64,000 nucleotides of DNA from Lachnospiraceae bacterium (GTDB lineage: Bacteria > Bacillota > Clostridia > Lachnospirales > Lachnospiraceae): NCBI GenBank assembly GCA_022791815.1, contig JAAVZU010000054.1, positions 33,322 through 97,321 on the forward strand, read 5' to 3'. Below the pieces are notes generated by a model. The model was not told where the DNA came from. It was given only the letters and a program-made list of their open reading frames with translations, and searched no databases. Of the stretch, positions 53,574 through 60,477 are shown piece after piece. Made by a program: the position numbers and the translations under genes. Position 1 is the first letter of the stretch; each line of letters starts with the position of its first letter.

Positions 53574-54674
53574 TTATTTACAATAAAAGTTTGTAAATTT
53601 ATCCATTCTTGTACACATATTAGCAAAAAGCATATCAAGAAGTGTCATGGCAACCATAGATTCTACAACTACAACAGCCCTTGGGACAATAATAGGATCG
53701 TGTCTTCCCTTAACATTAATATCAATGTTTTCACCCTTTATATTAAATGTGTGCTGTGTATAGTTAATAGATGGAGTTGGTTTAAAGGCTGCACGAAGAA
53801 TGATTTCGGAACCATCACTTAAACCGCCAAGAATACCACCAGCATGATTCGTTTGTTTTTGCACATGGGAATCAGCTATAAAGAAATTGTCATTATTTTG
53901 GGAACCAGTCATAGAAGCTGCTTGGAATCCTGCACCAATTTCCACACCTTTTACTGCACCAATAGACATAACACCTTTTGCAAGATTTGCATCTAATTTT
54001 TCAAAAACGGTTTCGCCTATTCCTGCAGGCATACCGCTTACAATACATTCTACAATACCACCAGCAGAATCTTTATTTTGCATGGTACTAGTAAGAAAGT
54101 TTTCTGCCTGAAGCGAGGCATCTAAATCGGGCATATAAAGAGGACTTTTCATAACATTTTCTTTCGTGCATTTTCCATAGTCTATGGTAATTGGTCCTAT
54201 GGATTTGGTATATGCATTAACTTCAATTCCAATTGTTTTTAAGATTAGAGATGCAATGGCACCACCAGCAACCCGGGCAATGGTTTCCCTTCCAGAAGAA
54301 CGTCCGCCGCCACGATAATCACGGAATCCATACTTTTGATCGAAAGTATAATCAGCATGTCCAGGACGATAGTAGCTTGCAATTTCACTATAGTCTTTGG
54401 AACGCTGTGTTTTATTATAAACAATCATAGAGATTGGAGTTCCAGTAGTCCTTCCATCAAAGACACCAGAAAGAATCTCTACTGTATCGCTTTCTTTTCT
54501 TGGAGTAGAATATTTGGTTTCTCCAGGTTTTCTTCTATCTAAATATGGCTGAATTAATTCTTCAGATAAATATAAACCAGCAGGACAGCCATCTACTACA
54601 ACCCCAATTCCTTTGCCGTGAGATTCTCCCCAAGTAGAAATTCGGAATAAATTTCCATAAATTGAGCCTGACAT
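53574..54674 (-). CDS. aroC: Chorismate synthase
   Basis: 366 residues from MSGSIYGNLFRISTWGESHG (GAAAGG upstream on the minus strand); a longer reading adds 13 unconserved residues. FMN-dependent last step of the shikimate pathway, from EPSP to chorismate. Signatures: GESHGKGIGVVVDGCPAG, KYGFRDYRGGGRSSGRETIA, and MTGSQNNDNF. Monocistronic on the minus strand, with a palindrome in its leader. Confidence 0.96.
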   Translation of the reverse strand: MSGSIYGNLFRISTWGESHGKGIGVVVDGCPAGLYLSEELIQPYLDRRKPGETKYSTPRKESDTVEILSGVFDGRTTGTPISMIVYNKTQRSKDYSEIASYYRPGHADYTFDQKYGFRDYRGGGRSSGRETIARVAGGAIASLILKTIGIEVNAYTKSIGPITIDYGKCTKENVMKSPLYMPDLDASLQAENFLTSTMQNKDSAGGIVECIVSGMPAGIGETVFEKLDANLAKGVMSIGAVKGVEIGAGFQAASMTGSQNNDNFFIADSHVQKQTNHAGGILGGLSDGSEIILRAAFKPTPSINYTQHTFNIKGENIDINVKGRHDPIIVPRAVVVVESMVAMTLLDMLFANMCTRMDKFTNFYCK

Positions 54675-54701
54675 TATTTTACACAACCTTTCTTTTGTTA
54701 T

Positions 54702-54734
54702 GTTACTGTTCACACCTATAGTGCAAACAGTAAC
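54702..54734. repeat. 33-bp palindrome in the aroC leader
   Basis: GTTACTGTTCACACC, then TATA, then GTGCAAACAGTAAC. Reverse-orientation twin of the trpS-leader palindrome (52332-52364); 28 bp before the aroC start. Confidence 0.8.
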
Positions 54735-54837
54735 TTTGTTATCTATTAATCATTATATCGAAAACAAAAACAGGTTGCAAGTAAAGATGGACACTTATCA
54801 AGAAAAAACATAAGATATATAGAAAGGGGGTGTTTCC

Positions 54838-54996
54838 ATGAAAGAGAAAGAAGATGGTATTGTTATTATAGATGAAAATACCATTTATGAGATTGATACA
54901 GAATGTATGGAGTGCAGAAATTATTACCAAGGACGGAAAAGAGAATGGGAGCAAATAAAAAAGGAGGAGTGGAATGCAATAAAACACAAGAAATAA
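54838..54996 (+). CDS. Small charged protein
   Basis: 52 residues, MKEKEDGIVIIDENTIYEID then CMECRNYYQGRKREWEQIKK to the end; AAAGGGGGTG lies 9 bases upstream of ATG 54838. A CxxC pair and the motif YYQGRKREWE recall small zinc-ribbon-like or toxin-antitoxin-sized proteins, but I do not recognise a family. Divergent from aroC; ended by the hairpin at 55020-55060. Confidence 0.6.
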   Translation: MKEKEDGIVIIDENTIYEIDTECMECRNYYQGRKREWEQIKKEEWNAIKHKK

Positions 54997-55019
54997 TAAA
55001 ATAAAGCATGCTTATAAAA

Positions 55020-55060
55020 AAGACTACTGCACAGTCTGTAGCAATCCATGCAGTAGTCTT
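55020..55060. terminator. Hairpin between convergent small genes
   Basis: AAGACTACTGCA (55020-55031) pairs perfectly with TGCAGTAGTCTT (55049-55060). It lies right after the 52-residue gene. Confidence 0.7.
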
Positions 55061-55082
55061 ATACAGTCTTTCTGGTAAATCG

Positions 55083-55104
55083 CAGGCAGTATTTTTACTG
55101 CCTG
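55083..55104. terminator. Hairpin after the Cys-rich gene
   Basis: CAGGCAGT (55083-55090) pairs with ACTGCCTG (55097-55104) around ATTTTT, with A/T-rich flanks. Serves the minus-strand gene at 55140-55364. Confidence 0.6.
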
Positions 55105-55139
55105 TTAAAAAGATTGTATTTGCTTATATGGTGGCAATT

Positions 55140-55364
55140 TTAGAAGAAGGAATTGCCATTACCACAACAGCAAAGGATAAGTAAAATTAAGATGATGCAA
55201 CTGCAGTCGCTTCCGCCTCCGCATCCATTTCCGCATCCGCCGCCAAAAGAACCATTTCCATTGCAGCAGGTTAAAAGAAGTAAAATAATGATAATCCAGC
55301 TACATCCACCTTCACTTCCACATCCGCATCCTGTGTTACAATTTGTTGCTGCTAAATCACTCAT
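55140..55364 (-). CDS. Gly/Cys-rich duplicated peptide ('chorion-class high-cysteine' type)
   Basis: 74 residues with 13 Cys and 17 Gly. Two similar halves: CGCGSEGGCSWIIIILLLL + TCCNGNGSF, and GCGNGCGGGSDCSCIILILL + ILCCCGNGNSFF; each half has a Cys/Gly loop followed by a strongly hydrophobic 10-11-residue run and a CC(C)-NGN tail. GGAGG precedes the ATG on the minus strand. I recall such proteins being annotated as chorion-class high-cysteine HCB protein 13 in clostridia. Possibly a spore-coat or cell-envelope peptide, or a membrane-active peptide; unproven. Confidence 0.75.
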   Translation of the reverse strand: MSDLAATNCNTGCGCGSEGGCSWIIIILLLLTCCNGNGSFGGGCGNGCGGGSDCSCIILILLILCCCGNGNSFF

Positions 55365-55465
55365 ATTGAGCCTCCAAAATTTTTTTTACACTGCTATTCT
55401 ATGTGGAGAGGCTTGACTGCTTTCCAACTTTTTTATTTTTTTATAAAAATTTTTGTAACTGCTTA

Positions 55466-55564
55466 GGTAGAAACATGTATTTACTATGAGTTTTGTAAGA
55501 ATAAAGTGAATTATTATGGGCTTAAACACAATTGTACATGTTTACGAACTGTTAAGAATTTTTG
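55466..55564. repeat. Composite intergenic repeat, copy 2
   Basis: Starts GGTAGAAACATGTATTTACT, continues ATTATTATGGGCTTAAA (55511-55526) and ends TGTTTACGAACTGTTAAG, AATTT. Same order as 50522-50647, at roughly three quarters identity by eye, without the 28-bp insert. Located between the Cys-rich gene and the protease gene. Confidence 0.6.
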
Positions 55565-55642
55565 TCTAAGTGTATTGTACCATTATTTTTAGACTGAATA
55601 TAATAAGATAAAATACAGCAATTGTTTCTGGGAGTGAGAGTG

Positions 55643-56590
55643 ATGGAACGGGCAGGAAATATTATTGAACAGAGCTGGGCACACCAAAGGGGCATGCGGG
55701 GAAAATCAGTAGGGATTGTATGCTTTGATACAGGGCTTGTTGCAGAACATCCCGATTTTAAATATGTGGGCAAAATTACAGCGTTTTATGATTGTGTGAA
55801 TGACCGTATAGCGTGTTATGATGATAATGGGCATGGAACCCATGTAGCTGGAATAGCCAGTGGAAATGGAACAGCATCTTATGGAAAATATTGCGGTGTA
55901 GCTCCAGAGAGCAGATTGATTATTGTAAAAATATTGAATCATAAAGGTAATGGGAATATAGAAGATGTATTAAAAGGGATTGACTGGGTGTTGAAAAACC
56001 AGTATCGCTATGGAATACGGGTGGCAAATATTTCCATTGGTACAGGAAGAGAGGAACAAAATAGGGAAGATTCTGAGCTGGTACAAGGGGTAAATGCTTT
56101 ATGGGACAGAGGTATTGTAGTATGTGTAGCTGCTGGAAATAATGGACCTGCGCCAGGAAGTATTGGAGCACCAGGAAATAGCAGAAAAGTAATTACAGTT
56201 GGAGCTTGCGATGATGATCAGGAAATATGGTTAAATGGAAAAAGTACCAAAGATTATTCTGGAAGAGGACCTACAAGTTTATGCATTAAAAAGCCAGATT
56301 TTGTAGCACCTGGCAGTAATATTATAAGTTGTAATGCATTTTGGAATCATAACACAATGTTTGGGGGAAAAAAGAATCTGGTAGGAAATAAATATTATAC
56401 GATAAAAAGTGGGACTTCCATGTCAACGCCTATGGTTACAGGAGCAGTGGCACTTCTTCTCGGAAAATATCCTGAGATGACAAACAGGGAAGTAAAGATC
56501 CGGTTAAAACAAACGGTTGTTGACCTTGGATATCCACATCAGGTACAAGGGTGGGGGCAGTTAAATATTCGGCAATTATTGGAGATTTAG
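55643..56590 (+). CDS. Intracellular subtilisin-like serine protease (S8)
   Basis: 315 residues from MERAGNIIEQSWAHQRGMRG (GGAGTG upstream). Catalytic triad D29 (VCFDTGLVAEH), H64 (DNGHGTHVAGIASG) and S259 (SGTSMSTPMVTGAVALL), with the oxyanion Asn in CVAAGNNGPAPGS. No signal peptide and only a short N-terminal extension, so it is probably cytoplasmic, like Bacillus IspA. The sequence begins directly at the mature fold. Targets unknown; in Bacillus such enzymes act in stationary phase and sporulation. Confidence 0.9.
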   Translation: MERAGNIIEQSWAHQRGMRGKSVGIVCFDTGLVAEHPDFKYVGKITAFYDCVNDRIACYDDNGHGTHVAGIASGNGTASYGKYCGVAPESRLIIVKILNHKGNGNIEDVLKGIDWVLKNQYRYGIRVANISIGTGREEQNREDSELVQGVNALWDRGIVVCVAAGNNGPAPGSIGAPGNSRKVITVGACDDDQEIWLNGKSTKDYSGRGPTSLCIKKPDFVAPGSNIISCNAFWNHNTMFGGKKNLVGNKYYTIKSGTSMSTPMVTGAVALLLGKYPEMTNREVKIRLKQTVVDLGYPHQVQGWGQLNIRQLLEI

Positions 56591-56617
56591 TGAACAACTT
56601 GATATTTTTAACAGTGC

Positions 56618-56646
56618 TTTACATTGCATAGAAACTCATTTATAAT
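56618..56646 (+). promoter_or_regulatory. Sigma-A promoter of queA
   Basis: TTTACA (56618-56623), 17-bp spacer, TATAAT (56641-56646); leader about 75 nt. Confidence 0.75.
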
Positions 56647-56724
56647 ATTTTCGTTGGCTTTTGGCGAAATTATAAGATGGATGGGTTTAAAGTCAATAGA
56701 AAAAAGAAAAGAGGATTGCATAAA

Positions 56725-57759
56725 ATGCAGACAAAAGATTTTTATTTTGATTTACCACAGGAGTTAATTGCACAGGATCCATTAGAGGATCGTTCCAGTT
56801 CCAGACTTCTGGTTTTGGATAAAATAACAGGAAAGACGGAACATAGACATTTTTTTGATATTAAGAATTATCTTCGGCAGGGGGATTGTTTAGTATTAAA
56901 CAATACAAAGGTAATCCCAGCACGATTGATTGGAGAAAAGGAAGAAACAGGTGCAAAGATAGAACTTTTGCTATTAAAAAGAGGCGAAAATGATGTTTGG
57001 GAGACTTTGGTAAAACCAGGGAAAAAGGCAAAACCTGGAACCATAGTTTCTTTTGGTAATGGATTATTAAAGTGTAAGGTGCTTTCTGTAGGAGAGGAAG
57101 GAAATCGGTATGTCCAGTTTATGTATGATGGGATATTTGAGGAGATACTTGACCAGTTAGGACAAATGCCATTGCCACCATATATTACTCATCAATTACA
57201 GGATAAGAACCGTTATCAGACGGTATATGCTAAGTATGAAGGTTCTGCGGCTGCACCTACTGCAGGATTGCATTTTACGAAAGAGTTGTTAAAAGAAATT
57301 GAAGATATGGGAGTGTCCATTGCTTATGTTACTTTACATGTTGGGCTGGGAACTTTCCGTCCAGTAAAGGTGGAAAATGTGTTGGAACATCACATGCATT
57401 CAGAATTTTATCAAGTTAATAAGGAAGCCGCGGACATAATTAATGCTACTAAAAAGGCGGGAGGACGTGTTATTTGTGTAGGAACCACAAGTTGTAGAAC
57501 GATTGAATCGGCGGCAGATGAGAGGGGATTTTTATCTCCTTGTAGTGGTGATACCGACATTTTTATATATCCAGGATATCAATTCAAAGTCCTAGATGGA
57601 CTAATTACCAATTTTCATTTGCCTGAATCTACTTTACTTATGTTAGTTTCTGCATTGGCAGGAAAAGAACATATTTTGGAAGCATACAAAGAGGCAGTGG
57701 AAGAAAGATACCGTTTTTTTTCTTTTGGAGATGCAATGTTTATAAATCCAAGTAAATGA
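56725..57759 (+). CDS. queA: S-adenosylmethionine:tRNA ribosyltransferase-isomerase
   Basis: 344 residues from [20 protein letters not shown] (AGAGG upstream; an earlier in-frame ATG adds 16 unconserved residues). Penultimate step of queuosine synthesis, making epoxyqueuosine in tRNA. Typical QueA blocks: RDHRxF-type [72 protein letters not shown] and [17 protein letters not shown]. No tgt follows. Confidence 0.95.
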   Translation: MQTKDFYFDLPQELIAQDPLEDRSSSRLLVLDKITGKTEHRHFFDIKNYLRQGDCLVLNNTKVIPARLIGEKEETGAKIELLLLKRGENDVWETLVKPGKKAKPGTIVSFGNGLLKCKVLSVGEEGNRYVQFMYDGIFEEILDQLGQMPLPPYITHQLQDKNRYQTVYAKYEGSAAAPTAGLHFTKELLKEIEDMGVSIAYVTLHVGLGTFRPVKVENVLEHHMHSEFYQVNKEAADIINATKKAGGRVICVGTTSCRTIESAADERGFLSPCSGDTDIFIYPGYQFKVLDGLITNFHLPESTLLMLVSALAGKEHILEAYKEAVEERYRFFSFGDAMFINPSK

Positions 57760-57782
57760 TCATGCTATATTAGGCAGCATGT

Positions 57783-57810
57783 AACTGTTCAGAACCATGA
57801 ACAGTTACGG
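57783..57810. repeat. Perfect palindromic repeat after queA
   Basis: GTAACTGTTCA, then GAACCA, then TGAACAGTTAC. The cleanest copy of the dispersed family; ~24 bp after the queA stop. Copies at 50618, 53403 and 59331 share the central GGTTCTG / CAGAACC. Confidence 0.8.
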
Positions 57811-57848
57811 CAACATTACTATAAATGAAAGTTGATTGATATATGAAG

Positions 57849-57890
57849 TATGGGGACTGTTGCATTAAAAAGTCAACAGCCCCCATATTT
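57849..57890. terminator. Bidirectional terminator between queA and aroA
   Basis: TATGGGGACTGTTG (57849-57862) pairs with CAACAGCCCCCATA (57874-57887), followed by TTT; the minus strand reads AAATATGGGGGCTGTTG. Confidence 0.8.
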
Positions 57891-57919
57891 AAGATTAGCT
57901 TGAATGTTATGAATAATCT

Positions 57920-59200
57920 CTAGTTATCTATTAAATTATCTAAATCCTGATAGAAAGATGGGAAAGAAATATTCACACAATCTGCACCTATAATCTTTGT
58001 TTTACCCTCAGAACATAGCCCCGCAATAGCAAAAGACATAGCAATACGATGATCTAGTTTACTGTCAATTTCGGCACCATGTAATGGTTTGCCTCCATGA
58101 ATAACCATACCATCATCGGTAGCAGTAATATCAGCTCCCATTTTCTTTAAATTTTCTACCATTACATCGATTCGGTTGGATTCTTTTACTTTCAATTCCT
58201 GAGCATCTTTGATAACTGTAGTTCCCTCTGCAAAACATGCTAAGATGGCAATAATAGGTATCTCATCAATTAGAGTAGGAATAATACTTCCACCAATGGT
58301 TGTTCCCTTTAGACAGCTTGTTTTTACAACTAAATCGGCTGTTGGTTCTCCGCTGATTTCTTGCTTGTTTTCATAAGAAATGGAGGCTCCCATAGCTTCA
58401 CACACTTTTAAAATACCATCACGGGTTGGATTTGTACCAACATTTTTAATTACCAATTCTGAATTAGGAATTAGAAGTCCAGCAGCAATAAAATATGCAG
58501 CAGAAGAAATGTCTCCTGGTACTACAATTTTTTGGCCTGTTAGTTTGGCTGCAGGAGAAATAGTAGCAGTAGTCTTTTTGGTGGATATATCTACTCCAAA
58601 GTAACGGAACATAAGCTCTGTGTGGTTTCTGGAAACATAAGGTTCTGTAACAGAGGTGTCTCCATCTGCAAATAGTCCAGCTAATAAGATCGAGGATTTT
58701 ACCTGTGCAGAAGCAACTGGGGAATTATAGTGAATACCATGAAGTGGTTTTCCTGTTATCTTTAAAGGTGCACATCCATTGTCCTTTATGCTAATAATAT
58801 CTGCTCCCATTTGTGATAAAGGAGTGATAATACGTCCCATAGGGCGTTTTTGGATAGAAGCATCACCATTTAGGGTGCAGGTAAAATTCTGGGCAGCTAA
58901 TATACCAGACATAAGTCTGGTAGTAGTACCACTATTTCCCACATCTAAAGTGTCTTTTGGCTGTTTTAAACCATGAAGACCATTGCCATGAATGGTAATG
59001 GTGCCATTTTTATTTTCTATATGGATGCCCATATTTTGGAAACATTCCATAGTGGAAAGGCAATCTGCACCTTGTAAAAAGTTGGAAATTTCGGTGGTTC
59101 CTTCTGCAAGTGAACCAAGCATAATTGCACGATGAGATATAGATTTATCTCCTGGAATTGTGATTTCGCCTTTTAAGGCATTAACTTTTTGAAATATCAT
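57920..59200 (-). CDS. aroA: EPSP synthase (3-phosphoshikimate 1-carboxyvinyltransferase)
   Basis: 426 residues, normal. Sixth step of the shikimate pathway. Signatures: GDKSISHRAIMLGSLAEGTT (K, R of the shikimate-3-P site), LDVGNSGTTTRLMSGILA, ELKVKESNRIDVMVENLKKM and DHRIAMSFAIAGL. The GNSGTTTRLMSG (not GNAGTAMRPL) motif is the class II-type arrangement common in Firmicutes, typically less glyphosate-sensitive. About 140 bp downstream of tyrA on the same strand. Confidence 0.96.
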   Translation of the reverse strand: MIFQKVNALKGEITIPGDKSISHRAIMLGSLAEGTTEISNFLQGADCLSTMECFQNMGIHIENKNGTITIHGNGLHGLKQPKDTLDVGNSGTTTRLMSGILAAQNFTCTLNGDASIQKRPMGRIITPLSQMGADIISIKDNGCAPLKITGKPLHGIHYNSPVASAQVKSSILLAGLFADGDTSVTEPYVSRNHTELMFRYFGVDISTKKTTATISPAAKLTGQKIVVPGDISSAAYFIAAGLLIPNSELVIKNVGTNPTRDGILKVCEAMGASISYENKQEISGEPTADLVVKTSCLKGTTIGGSIIPTLIDEIPIIAILACFAEGTTVIKDAQELKVKESNRIDVMVENLKKMGADITATDDGMVIHGGKPLHGAEIDSKLDHRIAMSFAIAGLCSEGKTKIIGADCVNISFPSFYQDLDNLIDN

Positions 59201-59330
59201 AAGTATAAGTTCCTTTCTATATATGGTTGTGTCGCCAGAGGCAGTCTTTAGGCTGAACGGTTACACATATTAGATGTTTATGAGAGTACATAGTTGAAAT
59301 AGTTTTGAAATTTCATATATTATGAGAGAA

Positions 59331-59361
59331 TTACAACTGCTTATGGTTCTGAGCAGTTATA
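59331..59361. repeat. Stop-codon class palindromic repeat at the tyrA end
   Basis: TTACAACTGCTTATGG then TTCTGAGCAGTTATA. On the minus strand it encodes the last tyrA residues (Y-N-C-S-E-P) and stop TAA. Sequence matches the element at 57783-57810 in its core (CTG-Y-T-Y-ATGGTTCTGA-R-CAG). Confidence 0.7.
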
Positions 59362-60462
59362 TATTTCATAATTATAATCTTTTAGTACAGATATGGCATT
59401 TATACATGCCTCTTCCCCATAAAATTCTATATGGAGTACACCTTGTGTAAATTCCCGATTATGAATGATGCCAATATTTTTAATGCTTATGTCATGGCTG
59501 GCGAGAATAGTTGAAACAGTAGCAATAGTTCCCTTTTCATCTAAAACATCTACAAGAATTTGATAAACAGGTTCAAGGATACCTACCGATTTATTTGGAA
59601 TACTGTCCCGGTAATTTTTAGACCGATTAAAATAATCCAGCAAATATTTACTGTTATTTTGCTCAATTGCGGTAATTGTTTGCTGAATATAATCATTGAA
59701 TATACGCAGAAAGGAGATAATGCTTTCCGGATTTGTGAGACAAATGTTTTCCCACATAACCGGTGAGGAAGAAGCAATACGTGTAATGTCTTTAAAACCT
59801 CCTGCTGCCAAAGCACGCATATGTTCCTTTGAATCATCATGATCTTGTACCATATTCACTAATGTAGCTGCAATAATGTGAGGTACATGACTGATTGCAG
59901 CAGTTACATTATCATGGTCTTTTGCTGGTAAAATGATTGGTATGGCTCCAATGTTTTTAACTAGTTTTTGCATAGTATCTATATGTGTATCTGGTGTATG
60001 GACAGTAGGAGTTAAAACATAGAAAGCATTTTCCAAAAGTGATAAGGTGGAGTTTCCGTAGCCAGTCTTTTCAGAACCTGCCATAGGATGACCGCCAATA
60101 AAAAAGGCTTCCATATTTTCTTTTTTGACAGCATCATGAATATTTCCCTTGACACTTCCTACATCCGTTAAAATACAGTCGGATTTCATGATTTTTTTTA
60201 ATTCAGGAAGATAGTATATATTCTTTAAAACAGGGGCACACAAGAAAATGATATCACATTGGGAGAAACCTTCTGTAAAATTGGTTACAATATCATCAAT
60301 AACACCTTCTTCTTTTGCCAGTAAAAGTTCTGGGTTAATTTTTTCTTTGTTGTAATAATAAGCAAGAATTGTAGAATCTGGATATAATTTTCGGAGGTTC
60401 CTTGCGATGGAACCTCCGATTAATCCAAGACCTACAAAACCAAAATATTTTGTATTTTTCAT
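59341..60462 (-). CDS. tyrA: Prephenate dehydrogenase with ACT domain
   Basis: 373 residues. NAD(P)-dependent conversion of prephenate to 4-hydroxyphenylpyruvate for tyrosine. Rossmann motif GFVGLGLIGGSIARNL at the N-terminus, GGHPMAGSEKTGYGNS, and SHVPHIIAATLVNMV. The C-terminal ACT domain (~300-370: GTIATVSTILASHDISIKNI) suggests tyrosine feedback control. Starts 15 bp after the PBP gene ends, so it is probably cotranscribed with it. Its final six codons come from a palindromic repeat. Confidence 0.95.
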   Translation of the reverse strand: MKNTKYFGFVGLGLIGGSIARNLRKLYPDSTILAYYYNKEKINPELLLAKEEGVIDDIVTNFTEGFSQCDIIFLCAPVLKNIYYLPELKKIMKSDCILTDVGSVKGNIHDAVKKENMEAFFIGGHPMAGSEKTGYGNSTLSLLENAFYVLTPTVHTPDTHIDTMQKLVKNIGAIPIILPAKDHDNVTAAISHVPHIIAATLVNMVQDHDDSKEHMRALAAGGFKDITRIASSSPVMWENICLTNPESIISFLRIFNDYIQQTITAIEQNNSKYLLDYFNRSKNYRDSIPNKSVGILEPVYQILVDVLDEKGTIATVSTILASHDISIKNIGIIHNREFTQGVLHIEFYGEEACINAISVLKDYNYEIYNCSEP

Positions 60463-60477
60463 GTTAGAAATCTCCTC

